Below are positions 26,587-33,738 of a stretch of DNA of 33,738 nt, in pieces (the first letter of the stretch is position 1; each line of letters starts with the position of its first letter). Made by a program: the position numbers and the translations under genes. Origin of the DNA: Bacteroidales bacterium (GTDB taxonomy: Bacteria > Bacteroidota > Bacteroidia > Bacteroidales > UBA7960); the NCBI GenBank assembly GCA_007129945.1, contig SKUN01000102.1:1-33738 (forward strand). Direction: 5' to 3'. Under the pieces are notes generated by a model. That model made no database searches. It was given only the letters and a program-made list of their open reading frames with translations, and was not told where the DNA came from.

Positions 26587-26712
26587 ATATTCACCTTTAC
26601 TCATTCGCTAACAATCAATCCTAACTCATTATTTATCTTTTTCTTATAGCTTTCGGCCTGATGCTTGATGTAAAATTGACAGAATGTTTTCCATCTATTA
26701 AATACCATTACC

Positions 26713-29340
26713 ATGACCAGGCTGTCAGTTTTTCTCCTATTGCTTTTTTGCTCCACCCTCCTGTGGTCAACAGATCATGCAGCCAAACATTATCAGGCAA
26801 CCCGCTTGTCCGGGCCACCCCCTGAAATTGACGGAGTATTGGACGATCCGGCCTGGGAACAGGGCGAATGGACCGGCGACTTCATTCAGTTTGAGCCCTA
26901 CAACGGACGCAAACCCTCTCAGCAAACAGCGTTCAAGGTGTTGTTTGACGACAACAATCTTTACGTGGCCATCCGGGCTTACGACAATGCTCCCGACAGC
27001 ATCGTGAAACGGCTGACAAGGCGCGACCAGACCGAAGGGGACCATGTGGCCATTGGTTTTGACAGTTATCACGACAAGCGTACGGCTTTTGTTTTCGGAG
27101 TCAATGCAGCCGGGGTCAAGTATGACCTGATCATCTCCAATGACGGACAGAATGAAGACAGTTCATGGGATCCCAACTGGTGGGTACGCACAGGCATTGA
27201 TGATAAGGGATGGGTAGCAGAAATGCGCATCCCGCTCAGCCAGCTCCGGTTTGAACAACAAGGAGAAGGCTTATGGGGTGTGCAGGTATTGCGGGAGACG
27301 CACAGATACGGAGAAACTTCTTTTTGGTCACATATTCCCAGTGATGCACCTGGCCTGGTGCACCGGTTCGGAACCCTGGGGGGATTCAACGGGATCGAAC
27401 CCCGAAGTGTATTTGATGTGACCCCCTATGTGGTTTCCTCCGCAGACAGATATCCCGCTGTGAAAAGCAATCCTTTTCTTGATGGAAGCGACCACAATTA
27501 CAAAATGGGCATGGATGCCAAAATCGGTCTCAGCAGCAATCTTACCATGGATTTAACCATCAACCCGGACTTTGGCCAGGTGGAAGCCGACCCTTCTCAG
27601 GTAAACCTGACAGCTTATGAAACGTTTTTTGAAGAAAAGCGCCCGTTTTTCATTGAGGGGAGGAACATCAGCAGTTTTAACCTTGGCATTGGCAACGGCA
27701 ACAACGGCAACGACAACCTGTTCTATTCACGGCGGATCGGCCGCCGGCCCCAGGGCCGGATAGCCGTAGAGAACGGTGCCCACGTGCACACGCCGGGGTT
27801 TACCAATATACTGGGAGCGGCCAAAATGACGGGAAGGACAGAAAGTGGTCTTTCTGTGGCAATCATTGATGCCGTAACTGCCGAAGAACAAGCGGAAATT
27901 GCCCTTTCCGGCGAACGTTCGTTTAAAACCGTAGAGCCGATGACAAATTTCTTCGTCGGCAGGCTGCAACAAGAATTCAACAACGGCAAAAGCACGATCG
28001 GGGGGATGTTTACCAGCGTGCATCGCAGAAACAACGACAACCTTTCAGAACAAATGCACGGAGCAGCTTATTCGGGCGGAATGGATTACAGTCGTTATTT
28101 TGGCGACAGGACCTGGCTTCTCAGTGTCAATGGAGCGATGAGTCATGTAACAGGAAATGAAGCAGCCATACTTCGCACACAACATTCCCCTGCCAGGTAC
28201 TTTCAGCGACCCGATGCCTCACACGTGGAAGTGGATTCCACAAGAACCTCACTTACCGGAACAGGCGGCAAGGTTCAACTGGCCAAAACCGGTGGGGGCC
28301 ACTGGAATATCTTCTCGGCCGTTACCTGGAAGTCTCCTGAATTTGAGCTCAATGACATCGGCTACATGAGAGAAGCTGACCAGATTCTTCAGGTCATTGC
28401 AGTTTCTTACCGGGAATGGGAACCAAAAAGCTTCTACCGTTCCTATAATATTGGGATGAACCAGTACACCATATGGAACTTCGCCGGCCAGAACCTGTTG
28501 AAAGGATGGAATGCAAATGGCTTTATCAGGTACCGGAATCACTGGACAACCAATTTCGGCATTGATTACAATTATGATGTCGTATCTGCCAACTTGTTAA
28601 GAGGCGGGCCGGCATTCCGGATGCCCGACCAGATAAATTCATGGTTCGGAGCCAGAACCGACAACCGCAAAAACCTGGTGGCAAGCATCAGCGGAAATCT
28701 GGGGAAAGGCAGTGAAGGATCCCGTGAAAGCCGGAGGATTGGCCTGGGACTGACCTATCGCCCGCTGGACAATCTGAATATGTCACTGAACCCATCCTAT
28801 TATAAAAACACTCAGTCGTTGCAATTTGTCAGCAGAACCAGTCATGGAGAAATCCCCCGTTATGTGTTCGGTCAGATCAAACAGGAGGTGGTCAGCTTTT
28901 CATTCAGACTGAACTTCACCCTCCTGCCTGACCTGACTTTACAGTATTGGGGGCAACCTTTTGTGGCAACGGGAAATTATTCCGATTTTAAATACATTAC
29001 CGATCCGATGGCAGAAAACTTCGAAGACCGTTACGCATTGCTGGGGCCCGATCAGATTACACTGACAGACGGCATTTACCGGGTAGATGAGAACCTTGAC
29101 GGCAATACCGACTACCAGTTCAGGAAACCAGATTTCAGGGTGCAGGAGTTTCTGTCCAATTTGGTCCTCCGCTGGGAATACAACCCCGGGTCAACCATTC
29201 ACCTTGTATGGAGCCAGAACCGCTCAGGCTTTGCACAAAACGGGAACCTGCAATACGGGCGCAGCATGGATGACCTTTTCTCCATTGAAGCACACAATAC
29301 CTTCCTGATCAAAATGACCTACCGTATCGGGATGAGATAA
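26713..29340 (+). CDS. DUF5916 protein with N-terminal CBM9-like domain
   Basis: 875-aa exported protein. A signal peptide (about 1-20, LLLLFCSTLLWS) is followed by a family-9 carbohydrate-binding-like domain at about residues 35-220, with the marker PPEIDGVLDDPAWEQGEW and the later WVAEMRIPLSQLRF. The remainder is the DUF5916 region, beginning near DVTPYVVSSAD and INPDFGQVEADPSQVNLTAY, then EEKRPFFIEG, followed by many amphipathic strands (for example NMSLNPSYYKNTQSLQF) and a terminal aromatic-rich strand ending TYRIGMR. This fits an outer-membrane beta-barrel whose N-terminal domain binds glycan or peptide. Such proteins are widespread in Bacteroidota with unknown role. A good intrinsic terminator follows. 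Confidence 0.88.
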   Translation: MTRLSVFLLLLFCSTLLWSTDHAAKHYQATRLSGPPPEIDGVLDDPAWEQGEWTGDFIQFEPYNGRKPSQQTAFKVLFDDNNLYVAIRAYDNAPDSIVKRLTRRDQTEGDHVAIGFDSYHDKRTAFVFGVNAAGVKYDLIISNDGQNEDSSWDPNWWVRTGIDDKGWVAEMRIPLSQLRFEQQGEGLWGVQVLRETHRYGETSFWSHIPSDAPGLVHRFGTLGGFNGIEPRSVFDVTPYVVSSADRYPAVKSNPFLDGSDHNYKMGMDAKIGLSSNLTMDLTINPDFGQVEADPSQVNLTAYETFFEEKRPFFIEGRNISSFNLGIGNGNNGNDNLFYSRRIGRRPQGRIAVENGAHVHTPGFTNILGAAKMTGRTESGLSVAIIDAVTAEEQAEIALSGERSFKTVEPMTNFFVGRLQQEFNNGKSTIGGMFTSVHRRNNDNLSEQMHGAAYSGGMDYSRYFGDRTWLLSVNGAMSHVTGNEAAILRTQHSPARYFQRPDASHVEVDSTRTSLTGTGGKVQLAKTGGGHWNIFSAVTWKSPEFELNDIGYMREADQILQVIAVSYREWEPKSFYRSYNIGMNQYTIWNFAGQNLLKGWNANGFIRYRNHWTTNFGIDYNYDVVSANLLRGGPAFRMPDQINSWFGARTDNRKNLVASISGNLGKGSEGSRESRRIGLGLTYRPLDNLNMSLNPSYYKNTQSLQFVSRTSHGEIPRYVFGQIKQEVVSFSFRLNFTLLPDLTLQYWGQPFVATGNYSDFKYITDPMAENFEDRYALLGPDQITLTDGIYRVDENLDGNTDYQFRKPDFRVQEFLSNLVLRWEYNPGSTIHLVWSQNRSGFAQNGNLQYGRSMDDLFSIEAHNTFLIKMTYRIGMR

Positions 29341-29404
29341 ACCTGATAATGAACCGGTTGTCGAAAAACCCTGACATTGTAAAATCAAGATTCTCCCTGC
29401 GAAT

Positions 29405-29439
29405 TTCCATCTGGCTGCTGGCTGGATGGAATTTTTTTT
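29405..29439 (+). terminator. Intrinsic terminator after the DUF5916 gene
   Basis: TTCCATCTGGC (29405-29415) pairs with GCTGGATGGAA (29421-29431), including two G-U pairs, around a five-base loop, and is followed at once by eight T. This is a classical rho-independent terminator 65 bases after the DUF5916 stop, separating it from the aldehyde oxidoreductase gene. Confidence 0.75.
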
Positions 29440-29495
29440 ATAATTTAACGGGAACTAATGATCCCGGCCTTTGTCGCAAAAGAAAATACTGACGC

Positions 29496-31400
29496 ATGGA
29501 AAACACTACAAACGAAAAAAACACACAGGAAAATCTGAGGGTATTAATGATTGATGCATCCAACGCGTATTACCGCATCAACCGTTACCCGGTAGGGCCT
29601 TTTTTCGGCCCGGTAGACCTTGGCATTCACCTTGCCCACAAACACAATAGCCTGAACGTGGGAGCAGGCCTGCTTGCCGGATCCATCTTTCCGGGTTCTA
29701 ACAGGCTAATTTTCAGTGGTATTTCTCCCTCCTGGCACGGGTTCTTCATTTCCTCCATGGGTGGAGCAGCCCTGGTTTTCGATAACCTGGGTGTCAACAT
29801 GTTTTCCATTATCGGAAAGGCAGAAAAACCTTCCATCCTTTACCTGAACCGTAATCATGGAGAAGAAGTGGAGGTGGAACTCCATCCGGCGGATCCTTTG
29901 CGCGTCTGGGAAACGGGCAGAGGTGGCGTATACGGGGTGATGCAGTATGCCCTGGATCATTTTGCCTACAGGTATGAAAAGGAACCCAGGGTGCTGGCAG
30001 TGGGACCTGCATCCCTTTATACCGACAACGGGGCCGTCGGATCCGCGCCGGTAAAGCGGGGGGACCTCACCGCCGTGGATTGCTGGGCCGGAAGGGGTGG
30101 TTTTGGCAGCAAGTTGCTGAAGCAGCATAACATTGTCGGGATCATTTATGGCGGCACATGGGTGGATGAAGATTTTCGTGACCGGAAAGTAGCCGACCAG
30201 TGGTTCCACGACAGGTATGAGAAAAAGATGGCTGCCAAAGACCTGGAAGCCACTACCAAATACCGCTATGATCCGGCCTTCAATACCGGCGGAACCTTCG
30301 GGGTCAACTTCGCCACCATGGCCGAACGCATCATTGCATTCAACTACAGAACCCTTTACATGAGCAAGGAGGAACGTCTTGATCTGCACAAGCGTTTTAT
30401 TGTGGATCACTACCTCAAGCAGTTCAACGAGGAAACCATTGAACCCAAACAGCAAAAAAACTGCGGGGAGCCTTGTGTGGCAGTGTGCAAGAAAATGCAC
30501 AACCATTTCAAGAAAGACTATGAGCCTTACCAGACCATGGGGCCGCTTTGCGGGGTGTTTGACCAGCGGGCCGCCGAACTGCTGAACGGCAAGGCCGACG
30601 CCTACGGATTCGATGCAATTTCCGTGGGAGGGGTTCTTGCCTGGTTGATGGAATGCATGGTTGACGACCTGATCAGGCCGGAGGAACTGGGGGTAAAGGA
30701 AAAACCAAAATTTTCTCCGGATAATTTCGATGTGGTCAAAGATTCCATGCATAACGCGCAGATCGGGGCCGCTTTGCTGGATGAGATGGTCAGGGAAAAA
30801 GGCAAGATCGACCTGTCACTGGGCGCACGTAAACTGGCCAGGCATCTTTCACGCGAGAAAGGGGTGGGCGTAATGGACCGTTTCATGCATATCGGGTTCG
30901 CCCGGCATGGATGGATGGTGCCCAACCAGTACTGGACACCCGGTGTACTCTCGCCCATGGCCATTATGGGGAAATACTACATGGTCTATGGCAAGGATTT
31001 CATACCACCCCGTGAGCTGGGCCGGCAAAACGCCGCCAGGATGATCCAGGAACTGATGATGGACAACCTGGGGTTCTGCCGTTTCCACCGTGCCTGGGCG
31101 GAGGAGATCATGCCGGATGTAATGGAAAAGCTTTATGGACAGCGGGACGAGTTCATCAAAAAACTGAAGCTTACCGCAACCCGGATCAACAGCCGGAATG
31201 CGTCCATCTTCTGGGAATCGGAGCGCAATGTGGATTTTGTATTCCATTTTCTGAAGAAAAAAGCAGTGGAAGACGGCGTGGAAGACCCGGAACTTGAACG
31301 GTGGATCAAAGCCTTCGAAAAAGACAAGTTTGAAGCCGCACTGGAGTTCTGGTACGAGATCCACAAAGGGATCCATGAAAGCCTGCGGGAATTTCATTAA
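29496..31400 (+). CDS. Tungsten-type aldehyde:ferredoxin oxidoreductase (AOR family)
   Basis: 634-aa cytoplasmic enzyme of the AOR family, which uses a tungsten-bispterin cofactor and one [4Fe-4S] cluster to oxidise aldehydes or related compounds with ferredoxin. The N-terminal domain has ISSMGGAALVFDNLGVNMF and IIGKAEKP (the family's SMGGxFAPELKxAGYD... and GKAEKP), then CWAGRGGFGSKLLKQHNIVG near the pterin site. Cluster ligands are Cys 323, Cys 327, Cys 331 (CGEPCVAVCKK) and Cys 528 (DNLGFCRFH). The cysteine spacing C-x3-C-x3-C differs from the usual C-x2-C-x3-C. GVLAWLMECM and the C-terminal helices are also typical. It lies alone after a terminator; a monocluster ferredoxin is encoded 16 kb away. 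The substrate is unknown. Confidence 0.88.
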   Translation: MENTTNEKNTQENLRVLMIDASNAYYRINRYPVGPFFGPVDLGIHLAHKHNSLNVGAGLLAGSIFPGSNRLIFSGISPSWHGFFISSMGGAALVFDNLGVNMFSIIGKAEKPSILYLNRNHGEEVEVELHPADPLRVWETGRGGVYGVMQYALDHFAYRYEKEPRVLAVGPASLYTDNGAVGSAPVKRGDLTAVDCWAGRGGFGSKLLKQHNIVGIIYGGTWVDEDFRDRKVADQWFHDRYEKKMAAKDLEATTKYRYDPAFNTGGTFGVNFATMAERIIAFNYRTLYMSKEERLDLHKRFIVDHYLKQFNEETIEPKQQKNCGEPCVAVCKKMHNHFKKDYEPYQTMGPLCGVFDQRAAELLNGKADAYGFDAISVGGVLAWLMECMVDDLIRPEELGVKEKPKFSPDNFDVVKDSMHNAQIGAALLDEMVREKGKIDLSLGARKLARHLSREKGVGVMDRFMHIGFARHGWMVPNQYWTPGVLSPMAIMGKYYMVYGKDFIPPRELGRQNAARMIQELMMDNLGFCRFHRAWAEEIMPDVMEKLYGQRDEFIKKLKLTATRINSRNASIFWESERNVDFVFHFLKKKAVEDGVEDPELERWIKAFEKDKFEAALEFWYEIHKGIHESLREFH

Positions 31401-31469
31401 ACAGCTTGTTGTTTCCGCATAAGCCTTCCATCAATTATCTTCAGACTAAAACGTATACTTCAAACAGAC

Positions 31470-32027
31470 ATGTGTAGCACAACTGCCCCTATAAGCTCAG
31501 GCATATCAAATCTTGAGATCATTCCGGCCACTCCGGAAGACATCCATACTCTGGCCGCAATCGGACGGCAGACTTTTCATGAAACATTCTGCGACACCAA
31601 TACGGAGGAAAACCTGGAACGTTACCTGGAGAAAAACTTCAACCCCGGACGGGTCGCAGAGGAGTTAAGCCACCCGGACTCCCTTTTTTTTCTGGCCAGG
31701 ATTGATGGCCAGGTGGCCGGCTACCTGAAAGTCAATACAGGTGATGCCCAGACAGAGCCACAAGACAGCAACGCATTTGAGATCGAGCGGATCTACATAA
31801 AAAAGACATGGTACGGAAAACAGGTCGGGCAAAAACTGATGGACCATGCCCTGCACCTCGCCCGTGAAAAGCAATCAGCCTATGTGTGGCTGGGGGTTTG
31901 GGAGAAAAACCACCGGGCCATCCGGTTCTACAAAAAATATGGGTTCGAAGTGTTTGACACCCATGTATTCCGCATAGGTAAAGATGAGCAAACAGATTAC
32001 CTGATGAAGCTGGATATGCCAATGTAA
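31470..32027 (+). CDS. GNAT-family N-acetyltransferase
   Basis: 185-aa acetyl-CoA-dependent acetyltransferase. After a short variable start the GNAT fold begins at LEIIPATPEDIHTLAAIGRQ and continues with FHETFCDTNTEENLERYL, as in PaiA/RimI-like proteins. Motif A is IERIYIKKTWYGKQVGQKLM (Q-x-x-G-x-x type acetyl-CoA loop), and motif B is VWEKNHRAIRFYKKYGFEVF. The resemblance to PaiA suggests a polyamine or small amine substrate, but this is not certain. It follows the aldehyde oxidoreductase by 69 bases in the same direction with no strong terminator between them. Confidence 0.88.
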   Translation: MCSTTAPISSGISNLEIIPATPEDIHTLAAIGRQTFHETFCDTNTEENLERYLEKNFNPGRVAEELSHPDSLFFLARIDGQVAGYLKVNTGDAQTEPQDSNAFEIERIYIKKTWYGKQVGQKLMDHALHLAREKQSAYVWLGVWEKNHRAIRFYKKYGFEVFDTHVFRIGKDEQTDYLMKLDMPM

Positions 32028-32123
32028 ATCTGGATATACATGCAAATCCGGACCGGGAATCCCGAACACAAACCCGGAAACCACTGCAGCAAAGAATGTC
32101 CTAAATCCTCCGGCAAACCTGCT

Positions 32124-32160
32124 TGTCCGAGAATGAACACCTCTTGTTCTATTACGGACA
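32124..32160 (+). terminator. Long interrupted hairpin after the acetyltransferase gene
   Basis: Arms 32124-32139 and 32145-32160 pair in two blocks (TGTCCG/CGGACA outside, GAACA/TGTTC inside) with a five-base internal loop between them and a CCTCT terminal loop, followed by TGTTTTG. It may terminate the acetyltransferase transcript or be a small regulatory structure. The rest of the 247-base gap before the ABC permease (32028-32274) shows nothing else clear. Confidence 0.35.
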
Positions 32161-32274
32161 TGTTTTGAATGCAGGTATTATCACAACATTCTGTAACAAA
32201 ACCTCTTATGCCAGGTGGCCCATTGTTTGATAAGTAATTCACAAAAATCCGGTATCCACTACAATTCCTGTCAG

Positions 32275-33738
32275 ATGATCCATAGCAGCTTTGTCACTTT
32301 TTTTCGTCAGATTACCAGAGGAGATTTCTATGCTATTTTTAACCTGGCCGGGCTGAGCATCGGCATTGCCGCATGCCTGATGATCTATCTTTATGTGGCC
32401 GATGAGCTGCGCTTTGACCGGCACCACGAAAACGCAGACTCAGTTTACCGGCTGCTAACCCACAATCCAAATACCGGCGGTGGTTCTGCCATCCAGAGGG
32501 GGGTGATGTACGACTACATGGATGGCCACTTACCCGGTGTGGGGAAAATGGGTCGTATTGTTAGTTACAGGGGGGTCTTCACAACCCCCGATGGAGAGCC
32601 ATTCGTAGAGAACGAGATCTTTTACGTTGACCCGGAAATACTGGATATCCTGAGCTTTGAATTCCTCCACGGAGATCCCTCAACCGCCCTGTCTTCGCCA
32701 AACTCATTGATCCTGACCGAACCGGCAGCGGAAAAATATTTTGGAAGCGCTGATCCCATCGGGCAAAGATTGATGCTGAATAATGATCTCCCGTTTGTGG
32801 TAACTGCCATCATCGCTCCACCCCCTGAGCAATCACACCTGCATTTTAACGGACTGGCCTCCACGGAAAGCATCAGGTCGATCAATTCCTCCGCCCTGAC
32901 CAACTGGAACAACAGCGGAGTGTATTATTATATGCAGTTGGAACCGGATGCGAATCCCGAACAGGTGGCCGAAAGGGCACAGAACCTGATATGGAATGCC
33001 AATGAGAACTATCGGGAACGTTTGTATTTCAAACTCCAGCCCTTACTTGATATCAGGCTTCACTCGGCTTCAATTTCATGGGATATCGCCCGTAAGGGAG
33101 ATATCACAACGGTCAGAATATTTTCCGCAGCTGCACTCCTGATTTTATTCCTGGCGGGGTTCAATTTTGTCAACCTGACTACCGCAGGCTCAGTCCGCAG
33201 GGGCAGGGAGATCGGCATGCGGAAGATCCTTGGTGCCAACCGCGGACAGCTTATCCGGCGTTTTCTGTCTGAAACATTTGTCATCACCCTTTTTGCCGCA
33301 CTGTTGGCATTATTCCTTGTTGAATTGTGTTTACCGGCTTTGAACAATCTTACCGGAAAGAACCTGTCGCAGCAATTCTTTTCTGATCCCTCTTTCGTAA
33401 TTGCCGTTGTGGGAGTGATTATTGCAATTACCCTGATTGCCGGAAGTTACCCTGCCGTAATGATGTCCCGTTTCAAAGCGGCCACAGTGGCCCGGGGAGG
33501 GAATGTCCTGTCAAACGTTCAGGGCCTCCACAATAAGAAATATCAGTTCAAGCTGCGGCAAATATTGCTGATGGGGCAATTTGCGATTTCCACTGCCCTG
33601 ATCGCAGGCAGTCTGATGATTTACATGCAGATGCAGTTTATTTCAAACCATCACCAGGGGTATGACAGCGAAGGGCTGATCGCTGTGCAAAATGCCCTGG
33701 ATGATCAGGGACCCGGGCGGGCAGAATGGCTGAGAGAG
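32275..33738 (+). CDS. FtsX/MacB-like ABC transporter permease, 3' partial
   Basis: Frame open from ATG 32275 to the window end, 488 residues so far; family members are near 800 aa. The N-terminus has a basic start, one transmembrane helix with the family signature FNLAGLSIGIAACLMIYLYV, then DELRFDRHHENADSVYRL, typical of the Bacteroidota two-repeat FtsX permeases. A periplasmic MacB-PCD-like domain follows (about 50-270, with LTEPAAEKYFGSADPIGQRL). Three membrane helices follow from about 280, with GREIGMRKILGANRGQLIRR as coupling segment, and a second repeat begins at KLRQILLMGQFAISTALIAG. Such permeases often export or sort lipoproteins or peptides with a separate ATPase, which is not in the window. 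Confidence 0.88.
   Translation, partial: MIHSSFVTFFRQITRGDFYAIFNLAGLSIGIAACLMIYLYVADELRFDRHHENADSVYRLLTHNPNTGGGSAIQRGVMYDYMDGHLPGVGKMGRIVSYRGVFTTPDGEPFVENEIFYVDPEILDILSFEFLHGDPSTALSSPNSLILTEPAAEKYFGSADPIGQRLMLNNDLPFVVTAIIAPPPEQSHLHFNGLASTESIRSINSSALTNWNNSGVYYYMQLEPDANPEQVAERAQNLIWNANENYRERLYFKLQPLLDIRLHSASISWDIARKGDITTVRIFSAAALLILFLAGFNFVNLTTAGSVRRGREIGMRKILGANRGQLIRRFLSETFVITLFAALLALFLVELCLPALNNLTGKNLSQQFFSDPSFVIAVVGVIIAITLIAGSYPAVMMSRFKAATVARGGNVLSNVQGLHNKKYQFKLRQILLMGQFAISTALIAGSLMIYMQMQFISNHHQGYDSEGLIAVQNALDDQGPGRAEWLRE

Noticed and set aside
29706-30752. 348-aa open frame on the minus strand
   Set aside because: It lies wholly inside the aldehyde oxidoreductase gene, which has clear family motifs along its full length; the reverse frame has none.

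Overview
The window is accessory and metabolic chromosome of a member of the Bacteroidota, probably an anaerobic or facultative lineage near Bacteroidales/Marinilabiliales (inference). Supporting signs are several TAnnTTTG-type -7 promoter elements (one with TTTG at the proper -33 spacing), few Shine-Dalgarno sites, many short lipoproteins with a lipobox, a DUF5916 protein and a typical Bacteroidota FtsX-like ABC permease. No rRNA, tRNA, CRISPR array or intact transposon was seen.

Layout. 1-2.3 kb: a cut-off YeeE/YedE pair for sulfur-compound transport, a DUF1622 membrane protein and a broken SDR gene. 2.5-5.8 kb: catalase-peroxidase KatG and an M42 aminopeptidase. 5.9-8.4 kb: a cupin lipoprotein, a 61-aa membrane protein, a region of gene debris (a tandem repeat resembling an IS21-type end, remnants of an outer-membrane protein, a copper oxidase and argJ) and another lipoprotein. 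8.4-13.5 kb: a minus-strand flavin disulfide oxidoreductase, a three-gene iron-complex ABC importer and a ferredoxin. 13.7-15.9 kb: a D-lactate dehydrogenase and a lactate permease, divergent and both lacking their 5' ends at a single junction. 15.9-17.7 kb: two divergent lipoproteins sharing a promoter region. 17.7-24.4 kb: an operon-like run of debranching enzyme, TreZ and TreY that would turn glycogen or maltodextrin into trehalose. 24.5-26.5 kb: diaminopropionate ammonia-lyase and an EamA transporter. 26.7-31.4 kb: a DUF5916 protein and a tungsten-type aldehyde:ferredoxin oxidoreductase. 31.5-33.7 kb: a GNAT acetyltransferase and an ABC permease running off the window.

The intact genes suggest an organism that handles oxidants (KatG), takes up chelated iron, stores glycogen, makes trehalose against osmotic or drying stress, and does ferredoxin-linked aldehyde chemistry. 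The most unusual feature is decay: four separate places (about 1.4-2.3, 6.9-7.6, 9.9-10.2 and 13.7-15.9 kb) hold genes collapsed by out-of-frame deletions while conserved motifs stay readable. Most of this debris lies outside any long ATG-started ORF. I did not find a clearly new defence or biosynthetic system.
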